DNA of 64,000 nucleotides, from contig NC_014761.1 of assembly GCF_000183745.1 (NCBI RefSeq), forward strand, positions 124,001-188,000, read 5' to 3'. Origin of the DNA: Oceanithermus profundus DSM 14977. Lineage in GTDB: Bacteria; Deinococcota; Deinococci; Deinococcales; Marinithermaceae. Shown piece by piece: positions 1-8,561 of the stretch. The stretch's first letter is position 1, and every line of letters begins with the position of its first letter. Made by a program: the position numbers and the translations under genes. The notes beneath the pieces are model-generated. The model had not been told where the DNA came from, searched no databases, and saw nothing but the letters and a program-made list of their open reading frames with translations.

Positions 1-74
1 CAGCGTGCCCGGCGGCACCCCGACCCCGCGCCGCCGCTAGCGTATCGGGAGCGGCTGCAAGGTGCCGCGACGGG

Positions 75-103
75 TTGACGCGTTCCGGGGCCGCGGGAAT
101 AAT
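75..103 (+). promoter_or_regulatory. Promoter of the BMP-type ABC transporter operon
   Basis: A TTGACG -35 box (75-80) is followed by exactly 17 bp and an AATAAT -10 box (98-103). It lies in a short AT-rich patch inside GC-rich sequence, 31 bp before the first ATG of the operon. The first 74 bases of the window show no gene. Confidence 0.6.
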
Positions 104-133
104 TAAGCCATCCGGCGCTGCCGGTGGCCCCCT

Positions 134-1630
134 ATGACGGAGCCGAACGCGTTGCTCACGCTAAAACACGTTACCAAGCGCTTTCCGGGCGTGGTAGCCG
201 TGGACGGCGTCAGCCTGGAGGTGCGTCCGGGGGAGGTGCACGCCCTGCTCGGCGAGAACGGGGCCGGGAAGACGACCCTGGTCAGCCTCCTCTACGGCCT
301 CTACCCCCCCGACGCGGGGGAGATTTTTTGGCAGGGGCGGCCGGTGCGGATCCGCTCCCCCCAGGAGGCCATCCGCCTGGGGATCGGGCTGGTGCCGCAG
401 CACCCGCTCCTGGTGCGGGCGCACACGGTGCTCGAGAACCTGGCCCTGGGCATGCCCCGGGGCTTCCTCTTTCCCACCCGCGGGCTCGAGTCCCGCATCG
501 CCGAGCTGACGCGGCACTACGGCTTCCGCTTCGACCCCCACGCCCCCGTCTGGCAGCTTTCCGAGGGCGAGAAGCAGCGGGTGGAGATCGTGCGCGCGCT
601 GCTGCAGGGGGCGAGGCTGCTCGTCCTCGACGAGCCCACCTCGGTTCTCACCCCCCAGGAGGCGCGCGAGCTGTTCAAGGTGATCCGCCGCATGCGCGCC
701 GAGGGGGAGGCGGTGATCTTCATCAGCCACAAGCTCGACGAGGTGCTCGAGGTGGCCGACCGCATCAGCGTGCTGCGCAAGGGGCGGCTGGTGGGGACGA
801 TCGCGCGTGAGGAGGCCGACAAGGCCGAGCTGGCGCGGATGATGGTGGGGCGGCAGGTCAGCTTCGAGCGCCGCAAGCCGCCGGCGCAGCCCGGGGAGGT
901 GGTGCTCGAGCTCACCGAGGTGCACGCCGCGAGCGACCGCGGCCTGCCCGCGTTGCGCGGCGTCGACCTGCGGGTGCGCGCCGGCGAGATCCTGGGCCTG
1001 GCCGGCGTGGCCGGCAGCGGCCAGCGCGAGCTCGTCGAGGTGGTGACGGGGCTGCGCCGCCCCGAGCGCGGCGAGGCGCGGGTGCTCGGCCGGGCGCCCT
1101 GGAGCCGCCAACGCGCGCGCATCGCCCACATCCCCGAAGACCGCCGCCGCCAGGGGGTGGCCGGCGGCCTCGACCTGGCCGAGAACCTGATCCTGCACGA
1201 CTACGCCCGGCCCCCCTTCGCGCGCGGGCCGCTGATCGACCGCCGCGCCGTCTACGCCTTCGCCCGCGAGCAGGTCGCGCGCTACCGTATCGACCCTCCC
1301 GACCCCCACACGCCGGCGCGGCTGCTCTCCGGGGGCAACCTGCAGAAGCTGATCCTCGCGCGCGAGCTCCACGGGGAGCCGCCCCTGATCGTCGCGGTCC
1401 ACCCCACCTACGGCCTCGACGTGGGGGCGACCGAGCTGGTCCACGAGCTGCTCATCGAGCAGAGCCGCGGCGGGGCGGCGGTGCTGCTCGTCTCCGAGGA
1501 CCTCGACGAGGTCCTCGCCCTCGCGGACCGGGTGGCCGTAATCCAAGGGGGCCGCATCGTGGGCGAGGTGCCCGCGGAGGCGGCCGACCGTGAGCGCATC
1601 GGGCTTTGGATGGCGGGGGTGGAGGCGTGA
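134..1630 (+). CDS. ABC transporter ATP-binding protein (two ABC domains), nucleoside/sugar type
   Basis: 498 residues with two tandem ABC ATPase domains, the RbsA/MglA-like layout of importers that pair with BMP-family binding proteins. The first domain has an intact Walker A (GENGAGKT) and signature/Walker B (LSEGEKQR, LLVLDEP). The second has a degenerate Walker A (GVAGSGQRE, no Lys), which is normal for this subfamily; its signature is LSGGNLQK. It should hydrolyse ATP on the cytoplasmic face to drive the two permeases encoded downstream. The next gene starts inside its stop codon (GTGA), so the two are translationally coupled. The substrate is inferred from the binding protein: purine nucleosides are likely, sugars less so. 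Confidence 0.92.
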   Translation: MTEPNALLTLKHVTKRFPGVVAVDGVSLEVRPGEVHALLGENGAGKTTLVSLLYGLYPPDAGEIFWQGRPVRIRSPQEAIRLGIGLVPQHPLLVRAHTVLENLALGMPRGFLFPTRGLESRIAELTRHYGFRFDPHAPVWQLSEGEKQRVEIVRALLQGARLLVLDEPTSVLTPQEARELFKVIRRMRAEGEAVIFISHKLDEVLEVADRISVLRKGRLVGTIAREEADKAELARMMVGRQVSFERRKPPAQPGEVVLELTEVHAASDRGLPALRGVDLRVRAGEILGLAGVAGSGQRELVEVVTGLRRPERGEARVLGRAPWSRQRARIAHIPEDRRRQGVAGGLDLAENLILHDYARPPFARGPLIDRRAVYAFAREQVARYRIDPPDPHTPARLLSGGNLQKLILARELHGEPPLIVAVHPTYGLDVGATELVHELLIEQSRGGAAVLLVSEDLDEVLALADRVAVIQGGRIVGEVPAEAADRERIGLWMAGVEA

Positions 1631-2715
1631 GGCGGGTCGGCCCCTTCCTGATCGAGAAGGACCTCGTCGCCCCGCCGGGGCGGGTGCTCGCCGTCTCCAC
1701 GGCGGCGCTGGTGCTCGCCTTCCTGGCCGCGGGGCTGGTCTTCTGGGCCTACGGGGTAAGCCCCTGGGTGGCCTACCGCACGATCTTCACCGAGACCCTG
1801 CTGAGCCCCAGCGGTTTCGCCGAAGGGGTGCGCCGGGCGATTCCGCTGCTGCTCGCGGGCGTGGGGCTGGTCCTTGCCTTCCGCGGCCAGTTCTGGAACA
1901 TTGGCGCCGAGGGGCAGCTCCTGCTCGGCGCGGTGGCCGCCGCCGGGGTGGCCCTCTTCGTGCCGCTGCCCGACGCGCTCAAGCTGCCGGCGATGTTCCT
2001 GGCGGGCTTCGCCGCGGGCGGGCTCTGGGCGGCGGTGCCGGCGCTGCTCAAGCTGCGCCTGGGCGTGAACGACGTGCTCACCACCCTGATGCTCAACTAC
2101 GTCGCGGTCTACCTGGTGGAGTGGTTGATCCACGGACCCTGGCGCGGACTCACCGCCTTCGGTTTCGCCTACACCGACCGCTTCCCGGAGGCGGCGATGC
2201 TGCCGCTCCTCCCCGGCACCTACGTGCACTGGCCCACGCTGCTGCTGGCGCTGCTGCTCGCGGTGGCGGCTTGGTTCGTGCTCGCGCGCACCGTGTGGGG
2301 CTACCCCGTGCGGGTCACCGGCGACAACCCCGAGGCCGCCCGCTACGCCCGCATGCCCGTCTTCTGGGTCATCTTCGGGGTGGCCCTCGCCTCCGGGGGG
2401 CTCGCGGGCCTGGCCGGCGTGGGCGAGGTGGCGGGGGTGCACGGCCGCCTGCTGGGGGCCTACCAGATCTCGCTGGGCTACGGCTACACCGCGATCATCG
2501 TCGCCTGGCTGGCGCGGGGGAACCCCCTGGGCGCGGTGCTCACCGCACTCTTCATGGGCCTCGTCTTCGCCAGCGGCGACGCGATGAAGATCGCGCTGCA
2601 GATGCCCTTCCGGGTTACCGACGTCTTCAACGGGCTGATCCTCTTCTTCCTGATCTCGACCGAACGCCTGCTCTACTACCGGGTGCGCTGGGCCCCGGCG
2701 CGAAAGGAGCGTTGA
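1627..2715 (+). CDS. ABC transporter permease 1 of the BMP-type importer
   Basis: About 362 residues and strongly hydrophobic, with around eight to ten membrane spans, typical of the BPD_transp_2 permease family that works with double-domain ATPases. The GTG at 1627 overlaps the upstream TGA by 4 bp and is preferred over an in-frame ATG at 1606 buried in the previous gene. The family-typical segments FRGQFWNIGAEGQ and GVNDVLTTLMLNY are present. Its stop overlaps the next ATG (TGATG). It forms half of the transmembrane channel of the importer in the inner membrane. Confidence 0.9.
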   Translation: MRRVGPFLIEKDLVAPPGRVLAVSTAALVLAFLAAGLVFWAYGVSPWVAYRTIFTETLLSPSGFAEGVRRAIPLLLAGVGLVLAFRGQFWNIGAEGQLLLGAVAAAGVALFVPLPDALKLPAMFLAGFAAGGLWAAVPALLKLRLGVNDVLTTLMLNYVAVYLVEWLIHGPWRGLTAFGFAYTDRFPEAAMLPLLPGTYVHWPTLLLALLLAVAAWFVLARTVWGYPVRVTGDNPEAARYARMPVFWVIFGVALASGGLAGLAGVGEVAGVHGRLLGAYQISLGYGYTAIIVAWLARGNPLGAVLTALFMGLVFASGDAMKIALQMPFRVTDVFNGLILFFLISTERLLYYRVRWAPARKER

Positions 2716-3575
2716 TGGAGGACTGGATCTGGACCACGCTGGTGCGGGCGCTCGCCTTCGGGACGCCGATCCTGCTCGCGGGTCTGGGCGAGATCTACGC
2801 CGAGCGCAGCGGGGTCGTCAACCTGGGGGTCGAGGGAATGATGGCCGTGGGGGCGCTGGCCGCCTTCGCGGTCGCGCAGTCGAGCGGCAACCCCTACCTG
2901 GGGCTGCTCGCGGCGGTGCTGGTGGGGGCGTTCATCGCGCTGCCCTTCGCCGTCGCCTCGATCACGCTGCGCGCCAACCAGTACGTGGCGGGCCTGGCGC
3001 TCACCATGCTGGGCCTTGGGCTCTCGGGGCTGCTGGGCAAGCCCTACGAGGGCGCGCCGCTGGCCCACCCCCTCCCCGAGGCCGGCTTCGTCGCGGCGGC
3101 GCTGGCGCTGGCCGTGGGGCTGTGGTTCTTCCTGCGCCACACCTTCGGCGGCCTGGTCCTGCGCAGCGCCGGCGAGAACCCCGAGACCGTGGACGCGATG
3201 GGGATCAACGTCTACGCGGTGCGCTACGGCGCGGTCGTCTTCGGCGGGGCGATGGCGGGCCTCGCCGGGGCCTTTCTTTCGCTGGCCTACCGGCCCAGCT
3301 GGGCCGACGGCATCACCTCGGGGCTGGGCTGGATCGCGGTGGCGCTCGCGATCTTCGCGGCCTGGCACCCGCTCAAGGCGGTGGGCGCGGCGCTCTTGTT
3401 CGGCGCGCTCTACCACCTCTCCTACCGCTTGCAGGCGGTGGTGTCGCCCGAGTTCCTCAAGGCAATGCCCTACCTGTTCGTGGTGGTGGTCCTGTCCCTG
3501 AGCGCCCTCAGGCGGGGTCCGTCGGGGGCCCCCGAGGCGCTGGGAATCCCCTACGTACGTGGGGAACGAAGGTAG
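2715..3575 (+). CDS. ABC transporter permease 2 of the BMP-type importer
   Basis: 286 residues, second BPD_transp_2-type permease. It is shorter than the first, as is usual for these pairs. The motif YAERSGVVNLGVEGMM near the N-terminus is characteristic of the nucleoside-type permease (NupQ/BmpG-like). The ATG at 2715 overlaps the upstream stop by one base. About seven to eight predicted membrane helices. Together with the 1627-2715 product it should form the heterodimeric membrane pore. Confidence 0.9.
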   Translation: MEDWIWTTLVRALAFGTPILLAGLGEIYAERSGVVNLGVEGMMAVGALAAFAVAQSSGNPYLGLLAAVLVGAFIALPFAVASITLRANQYVAGLALTMLGLGLSGLLGKPYEGAPLAHPLPEAGFVAAALALAVGLWFFLRHTFGGLVLRSAGENPETVDAMGINVYAVRYGAVVFGGAMAGLAGAFLSLAYRPSWADGITSGLGWIAVALAIFAAWHPLKAVGAALLFGALYHLSYRLQAVVSPEFLKAMPYLFVVVVLSLSALRRGPSGAPEALGIPYVRGERR

Positions 3576-3591
3576 CAGGGGAGGAAGGTCT

Positions 3592-4740
3592 ATGCGGAAA
3601 GGGTTCTTGGCGTTGTTGGTGGTGCTCCTGGGCGCGTTCGGCTTTGCCCAGGGGGACAAGCTCAAGGCGTGCTGGATCTACGTGGGGCCGGTGGGCGACT
3701 ACGGCTGGAGCCACGCCCACGACCAGGGGCGGATCGCGGCGGAGAAGGCGCTCCCCTGGCTGGAGACGCAGTACGTGGAAAGCGTGCCCGAGGCGCAGGC
3801 GGAGGCCTACATCGACCGGCTCGTGAAGCAGGGTTGCGAGGTGATCTTCGCCACCAGCTTCGGTTACATGGACAGCGTCCTGGCCGCGGCCAAAAAGCAT
3901 CCGGACGTGATCTTCGCGCACGCCACCGGGTTCAAGCGCGCCCCCAACGTGGCCACCTACATGGCCGACTTCTACCAGCTCTACTACCTCAACGGCCTGA
4001 TGGCCGGGGCGCTGACCAAGTCGGGCAAGGTCGGTTACGTGGGCGCCTTCCCCATCCCCGAGCTGAAGCGCCACATCAGCGCCTTCGCGCTGGGGGTGCG
4101 CGCCGTCAACCCCGACGCCGAGGTGCTGGTGCGCTGGATCTACGAGTGGTACAACCCCGCCGCCGCCAAGGAGGCGACCGAGGCGCTGATCGCCGAGGGG
4201 GCCGACGTCTTCGCCTTTACCGAGGACACCCCCACGGTGATCCAGGTGGCGGCCAAGAAGGGCCTGCCCAGCTTCAGCCACTACTCGCCGATGAAGCGCT
4301 TCGCGCCGGATCAGGTGGTGAGCGGGCAGCTGGTGCACTGGGAGAAGATCTACATCGACTTCCTGGCCAAGGTCTACGCCGGCGTCTATACCAGTAAAAA
4401 CCTGCAGGACGTGGACTACTGGTGGCTCCTGCCCCAGGGCGCGGTGGAGCTGGGCGGCGAGTACGGCGAGCCGGTGAACCCCAAGTTCGCGGGCGCGCTC
4501 AAGGCCAAGAAGGTGGACCACCCCGTCTTCGGCGAGATCAGCGTCTACGACCTGGTGATGAAGGAGCTGGCGCTGATGAGCGACGTGGAGCTGGCCTTCG
4601 ACCCCTTCCAGGGGCCGATCGAGGACCGCCAGGGCAAGCTGCGCGTGCCCGCGGGGCTGCGGCTCACCAAGCACGAGCTCGAGACCATGGAGTGGGCGGC
4701 GCCGGGGATCAAGGGCCCCTGGCCCAACGAACCGAAGTAG
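3592..4740 (+). CDS. BMP-family ABC transporter substrate-binding protein
   Basis: 382 residues with a signal peptide (MRKGFLALLVVLLGAFGFAQ) and no lipobox cysteine, so it is probably a soluble periplasmic protein. GDYGWSHAHDQGR and the later HATGFKRAPNVATYM region fit the BMP/PnrA-like family that binds purine nucleosides or related bases. The ATG at 3592 is chosen because a GGGGAGGAAGG Shine-Dalgarno precedes it and the signal peptide starts there; an in-frame ATG at 3559 would put charged residues in front. It is the last gene of the four-gene importer and is followed by a strong terminator. The exact ligand cannot be read from the sequence. Confidence 0.9.
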   Translation: MRKGFLALLVVLLGAFGFAQGDKLKACWIYVGPVGDYGWSHAHDQGRIAAEKALPWLETQYVESVPEAQAEAYIDRLVKQGCEVIFATSFGYMDSVLAAAKKHPDVIFAHATGFKRAPNVATYMADFYQLYYLNGLMAGALTKSGKVGYVGAFPIPELKRHISAFALGVRAVNPDAEVLVRWIYEWYNPAAAKEATEALIAEGADVFAFTEDTPTVIQVAAKKGLPSFSHYSPMKRFAPDQVVSGQLVHWEKIYIDFLAKVYAGVYTSKNLQDVDYWWLLPQGAVELGGEYGEPVNPKFAGALKAKKVDHPVFGEISVYDLVMKELALMSDVELAFDPFQGPIEDRQGKLRVPAGLRLTKHELETMEWAAPGIKGPWPNEPK

Positions 4741-4760
4741 CCTTTTGTGCGATGTGCATA

Positions 4761-4786
4761 GGGCCGGGCGACGCCCGGCCCTTTTT
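4761..4786 (+). terminator. Rho-independent terminator of the importer operon
   Basis: GGGCCGGGC and GCCCGGCCC form a 9-bp perfect stem closed by a 3-nt loop, followed at once by five T. It lies 20 bp after the binding-protein stop codon. Confidence 0.92.
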
Positions 4787-4787
4787 C

Positions 4788-4817
4788 TGGACAGCCGGCG
4801 GCGGGATTGCCTATACT
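4788..4817 (+). promoter_or_regulatory. Promoter of tRNA-Thr
   Basis: TGGACA (4788-4793), an 18-bp spacer and TATACT (4812-4817) sit just after the previous terminator and 15 bp before the mature 5' end of the tRNA. Confidence 0.6.
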
Positions 4818-4831
4818 TAGGCTTGCTGCGC

Positions 4832-4906
4832 GCCAGCGTAGCTCAGCGGTAGAGCAACCGCCTCGTAAGCGGTAGGTCGCCGGTTCAAATCCGGCCGCTG
4901 GCTCCA
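4832..4906 (+). tRNA. tRNA-Thr (anticodon CGT)
   Basis: All four stems can be drawn: acceptor GCCAGCG/CGCTGGC, D-arm GCTC/GAGC, anticodon stem ACCGC/GCGGT, T-arm GCCGG/CCGGC around TTCAAAT. The 7-nt anticodon loop CTCGTAA places CGT at 4864-4866, reading the threonine codon ACG. The 3' CCA is encoded (4904-4906). Confidence 0.97.
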
Positions 4907-4978
4907 GAACCCGGACGGCTGCGGCCGTCCTTTCCATTTCGTGAAACTCCCCTGACGCGGTTCTGCGATGATGAGGGC

Positions 4979-5446
4979 GTGAAGCCCGCCCTGCGCCTGC
5001 TCGTGCTCTGCACCCACAACTCCGCCCGCAGCCAGATGATGGAGGGCTGGTTGCGGCGCCACTTGGCCGAGGCGGGGGTGGCGGCCGAGGTCTGGTCGGC
5101 GGGCACCGAGCGCACCCGGGTCAAGCCCGAGGCGGTGCGGGTGATGGCCGAGGTGGGCGTGGACCTCACGGGCCACCGCTCCAAGGCGCTGGACGAGCTG
5201 CCCGACCCCTGGGACTTCGACCTGGTGCTCACCGTCTGCGACGCTGCCGCGGAGGCCTGCCCCGCCTACCCGGCGCGCACGCGGCGGCTGCACGTGGGCC
5301 TGCCCGACCCGTCGGGCCGGGAGCTGGCCGAGTGGCGGCGGGTGCGCGACGCCGCGGGGCGGATGAGCGCAGCGCTGGCGCGGGCGCTGGCGGCGGGGCG
5401 CTGGCCCGAAGAGGCCGAGCTGCGGCGCGCGGCGGGCGTAGAATAG
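4979..5446 (+). CDS. arsC: Arsenate reductase, thioredoxin-coupled type / LMW-PTP fold
   Basis: 155 residues, starting at GTG. The P-loop CTHNSARS (Cys11, Arg17) is that of low-molecular-weight phosphatases. Two further cysteines, Cys87 and Cys94, lie 7 residues apart in TVCDAAAEAC, the spacing of the Cys82/Cys89 redox pair in the plasmid pI258 ArsC. Asp110 (LPDPSG) can serve as general acid. The triple-cysteine relay indicates arsenate reduction with thioredoxin recycling rather than plain tyrosine phosphatase activity. It stands alone after tRNA-Thr: no ArsR, ArsB or Acr3 gene is adjacent. The symbol rests on these residues. Confidence 0.87.
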   Translation: MKPALRLLVLCTHNSARSQMMEGWLRRHLAEAGVAAEVWSAGTERTRVKPEAVRVMAEVGVDLTGHRSKALDELPDPWDFDLVLTVCDAAAEACPAYPARTRRLHVGLPDPSGRELAEWRRVRDAAGRMSAALARALAAGRWPEEAELRRAAGVE

Positions 5447-5464
5447 GCGGGAGGACCCGCCGCC

Positions 5465-6271
5465 GTGCACCAGGACCCGTTGTTTCCCGAGTGGAACCCG
5501 GCGCCGCGCGAGGACGAGGCCGAGCGCCTGGCCGAGCTGCGCGCCTTCGACCAGTTGGGCCGGCTGGCCGAGCGCTACCGCTCGAGCCCGGCCTTCGGCG
5601 CGCTGCTCGACTTCGTGATCCGCATGCGCGACCTCTCCCCCTACAACGCCGCCCTCTTGCACCTGCAAAAACCCGGGGCCACCCAGGTGCGGACGGCCGC
5701 CGAGTGGCGGACGCTGGGGCGCCGGGTGCGCGCGGACGCCCAGCCGGCGCTGCTCCTGCACCCCGGCGGTCCGCTGCGCTTCGTCTTCGACGTGGCCGAG
5801 ACCGAGGGGCCGCCGCCGCCGGAGCCGCCGCCGGCCGCCGCGGACGTGCGCGCGGCGCTCGAGGCCTTGACGCTGCGGGTGCGCGCCCTGGGGGTGGAGG
5901 TGACGGGGCCGCTCTTCGGCCCCGAACCCCCGGGGCGGCTGCGCCGGGGGGAGGGGCGGTTCGTCATCCAGCTGGAGGAGGCGGACGACGCCGCGCGCTA
6001 CGCGACGCTCGTCTACGAGCTGGCCCGCTTCTTCCTGGGCCACCTCGGTGGGTGTGAGGGGTGTGACCTGGAGGACCGCCCGCCCCCCGACGCGATCAGC
6101 GGCCGCTTCGAGGCGGGGTCGGTGGCGGCGATCGTCTGCGGACGCGCCGGGGTGCCCACCGAGGCGGGCGCCTTCGTGCGCGGCTACCTGAGCAGCTTCG
6201 CCGAGGTGCCCGAGCTCAGCCTCGACCGGGTGCTGCGGGTCGCGGGCCGGCTCGAGCGCCTCGGCCGCTGA
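5465..6271 (+). CDS. ArdC/ImmA-IrrE-like protein with degenerate zinc motif
   Basis: 268 residues, GTG start 18 bp after the arsC stop. Residues about 40-120 (SPYNAALLHLQKPG, VRTAAEWRTLGRRV, FVFDVAETEG) resemble the N-terminal domain of ArdC-type anti-restriction proteins. The C-terminal half has the shape of an ImmA/IrrE-like metallopeptidase, including FEAGSVAAIVCGRAGV. Where the zinc helix HELAH...GH is expected the sequence reads YELARFFLGH: both metal-binding histidines of HExxH are replaced (Tyr, Arg). A catalytic peptidase role is therefore unlikely, and a binding or scaffold role is more plausible. The family assignment is by motif recall and is moderately sure; the function is unknown. 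Confidence 0.6.
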   Translation: MHQDPLFPEWNPAPREDEAERLAELRAFDQLGRLAERYRSSPAFGALLDFVIRMRDLSPYNAALLHLQKPGATQVRTAAEWRTLGRRVRADAQPALLLHPGGPLRFVFDVAETEGPPPPEPPPAAADVRAALEALTLRVRALGVEVTGPLFGPEPPGRLRRGEGRFVIQLEEADDAARYATLVYELARFFLGHLGGCEGCDLEDRPPPDAISGRFEAGSVAAIVCGRAGVPTEAGAFVRGYLSSFAEVPELSLDRVLRVAGRLERLGR

Positions 6272-6274
6272 GCG

Positions 6275-6955
6275 CTACTTTAGGCTTTCCAGCAGGGCCC
6301 GCGCCTTTTCCTGATCGGCCCGGTCCACCCAGGTGCGCGCCGGGAGCTCCAGCGCCTTTTCGAGCTGTTCCCGCGCCCGCTCCGGCTTCTTGAGCCGGAT
6401 CAGGGCGCCGCCGTATTCGAGGCGGTGCGCGATCGCGGTGGGGTTGAGCGCGATGGCCTCCTGGAACAGCGGCTCGACCCGCTTGATGCTCGCCCCGTAC
6501 ATCCAGCCCACGCCCTTCTGGGCGAGCTCGAGGTTCCAAAGCGCCAGCGCCACCAGCGCGCTGTCGTGCTTGGGGTCGAGCTCGAGGGCCTTCTTGAGGT
6601 TGTCGCGCACCGAGCTGGCCAGGTTGAGGCTGGCGAGGATGCCGCGGTACTGCGAGAGGCGGCCCTGGGCGCGCGCGAGCTCGAAGTAGCCCTCGGGGTA
6701 GCCGGGGTCGGCGGCGATGGCCTTCTTGGCCGCCGCCTCGGCCTTGGAGAACCAGGCCTCCTTGTCCTTGCCCGTGGAGGCCACGTACCCTGCGTAGTAG
6801 CTGGCGGCCTTGGCGGCGAGGGCGTAGGCCGTGGCCGTGCCCTGCGCCAGGGCCTCCTCGTAGGCCTGCTGGAAGCGGCCTTCGTCGATGAGGGTGGCGG
6901 GGTTCGCCCAGGCGATGGCGAAGAGGAGCGCAACTAGGGCCAGAAACTTTTTCAT
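6275..6955 (-). CDS. Exported tetratricopeptide-repeat protein
   Basis: 226 residues with a signal peptide (MKKFLALVALLFAIAWA), then helical repeats of TPR type (AAKKAIAADPGYPEGYFELARAQ; LKKALELDPKHDSALVAL; FQEAIALNPTAIAHRL). The ATG at 6955 sits 5 nt after GGAGG; an upstream in-frame GTG would touch the Shine-Dalgarno and is rejected. It is divergent from the TPR membrane protein at 7037, with 81 bp of shared promoter space. TPRs imply protein-protein contacts in the periplasm. No specific partner can be named. Confidence 0.8.
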   Translation of the reverse strand: MKKFLALVALLFAIAWANPATLIDEGRFQQAYEEALAQGTATAYALAAKAASYYAGYVASTGKDKEAWFSKAEAAAKKAIAADPGYPEGYFELARAQGRLSQYRGILASLNLASSVRDNLKKALELDPKHDSALVALALWNLELAQKGVGWMYGASIKRVEPLFQEAIALNPTAIAHRLEYGGALIRLKKPERAREQLEKALELPARTWVDRADQEKARALLESLK

Positions 6956-7036
6956 AGACACCTCCAGGGTTTGAACGGTCCCATTGTAGCAAGACGGCTA
7001 CCCGGAACCGGAGAAGGCCCGTGCTAGAGTTTAGGT

Positions 7037-8560
7037 ATGCGTTGGATATTAGGATTTGCGGGGTTGTTGCTGACCCTCGCCTGGGCTCAGTTCAACCCCG
7101 GTCCGGCGGAGTATTACGCGCAATGCCGCACCCTCTACGACGAGCAGGTGCTGGCGGGGGCGCGCGCCGCCTGCGAGCTCGCGCTCGTGGCCGACCCCGA
7201 GTACGTGCCCGCGCTGAAGCTGCTCGTGCGGGTGCACCTGGACGAGGGCAACCTCGAGGACGCCGGCGACCTGCTCGAGCGCCTCAAGCGCCTCGCCCCC
7301 GACGACCTGGTGACGCGCACCCTGGAGGCGCGCTACCTGCTGGCCAAGGGCCGGCCCGCCGAGGCGCTGGGCCTGGTCGAGTTCGTCCCCGGGCCCGAAG
7401 CCGCGTGGGTCAAGGGGCGGGCCTACGAGGCGGTGGGCCGCTTCACGGACGCGCTCGAGGCCTACCGCGAGGCGGCGGTGCTGGGCGAGGCCCGCGCCCG
7501 CGTCGACGCGGCGCGGCTGCTCGAACGGATGGGGCGGCCGACCGCGGCGCTCGAGGAGCTGGGCCAGGTGGAGGGGCCCGACCTGCTCGTGCTCAAGGGG
7601 CGGCTGCTCTGGACCGCGGGCGAGCTTCCCGAGGCGGCCCAGACGCTGGAGCGGGCGCTCGCGGAGCTCTCCAGCGCCGACCCCCGCTACACCGAGGCGC
7701 TGGCCACGTTGGCGCGCGTCTACTACGGCATGGGCGACACCCGGCGCGGCGGCCTGACCCTGGACCAGCTCTCGGGGCGGGTCAACCTGGTGGCCGAGCT
7801 GCTGCGCGCCGGCTGGCTGTGGCTGCTCGGGCTGGTGCTGCTCGTGGGGCTCCACCTTTACGGCGAGAGCCGCATCGAACCCATCAGCACCCTGGAGGTG
7901 CGCACCGACCACGCCTGGGGCGTGGGCCGCGTCTACGGGGCGCTGTTGCTCGCCTGGCTGCTGGGCGCCGCGGCGGCCGTGGGGCTGGGCTGGTACCTGT
8001 ACCACAACTGGCTCGCGGCCTTCACCCCGGTGCAGGCGCAGGTGGTGCGGCCGGTCTTCTTCCTCGTCGCCGCGCTGGTGGCGGGGGCGCTGGGCTGGGG
8101 TGCGTTGCGCCCCGCCGAGGAGGGTGCGGCCTCCCCGCTGGGTCGGCGCGAGAGCTGGCTCGAAGGCCTCTGGGTGGGGGTGCTGCTGCTCGCGTTGGTG
8201 CTCGGCTACGCCTGGTTGAGCGGCCGCACCGCCTGGCTGGGCCCGGTGCCCTTCAACCCGCTGCTGCCCCTGGGGGCGCTGGCGCTGGCGGCGCTGGCGC
8301 TGGCCGAGCCGCTGCTGCGGGTGCGCCTGCCGGCGGCGCTGCAGGCCCGCTACGGCGCCGGGCTGGCCCCGGTCTTCGCGGTGCTGGTGGCCGGCCTCTT
8401 CCTGCTGGCCCCGGTGCTGCTGTGGTGGGTCGTGGCCGCCGGCGCAATGCTGATCTACCTGCGGATGCGCGGCCTGCTGCCGGTGATGGTGGGCTGGCTC
8501 GTTTTGGGCGTGCTGCTCCTCGGCGCGGGGTACGTGCCCTGGGCGCGCGCCTTCTTCTGA
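7037..8560 (+). CDS. Exported TPR protein with C-terminal membrane domain
   Basis: 507 residues. A signal peptide or signal anchor (MRWILGFAGLLLTLAWAQ) is followed by about 230 residues of TPR-like helices (ACELALVADPEYVPALKLL, and others), then about eight hydrophobic helices from residue 255 to the end. It starts leaderless: TAGAGT (7025-7030) lies 6 nt before the ATG. The next gene begins one base after its stop. The arrangement suggests a periplasmic TPR platform tethered to an integral membrane domain of unknown function. I do not recognise a named family. Confidence 0.75.
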   Translation: MRWILGFAGLLLTLAWAQFNPGPAEYYAQCRTLYDEQVLAGARAACELALVADPEYVPALKLLVRVHLDEGNLEDAGDLLERLKRLAPDDLVTRTLEARYLLAKGRPAEALGLVEFVPGPEAAWVKGRAYEAVGRFTDALEAYREAAVLGEARARVDAARLLERMGRPTAALEELGQVEGPDLLVLKGRLLWTAGELPEAAQTLERALAELSSADPRYTEALATLARVYYGMGDTRRGGLTLDQLSGRVNLVAELLRAGWLWLLGLVLLVGLHLYGESRIEPISTLEVRTDHAWGVGRVYGALLLAWLLGAAAAVGLGWYLYHNWLAAFTPVQAQVVRPVFFLVAALVAGALGWGALRPAEEGAASPLGRRESWLEGLWVGVLLLALVLGYAWLSGRTAWLGPVPFNPLLPLGALALAALALAEPLLRVRLPAALQARYGAGLAPVFAVLVAGLFLLAPVLLWWVVAAGAMLIYLRMRGLLPVMVGWLVLGVLLLGAGYVPWARAFF

Positions 8561-8561
8561 G

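Noticed and set aside
1606-2715. ATG at 1606 as start of permease 1
   Set aside because: It would overlap the ATPase gene by 25 bp and add a Gly-rich leader (MDGGGGG). GTG 1627 gives the 4-bp overlap used throughout this window.
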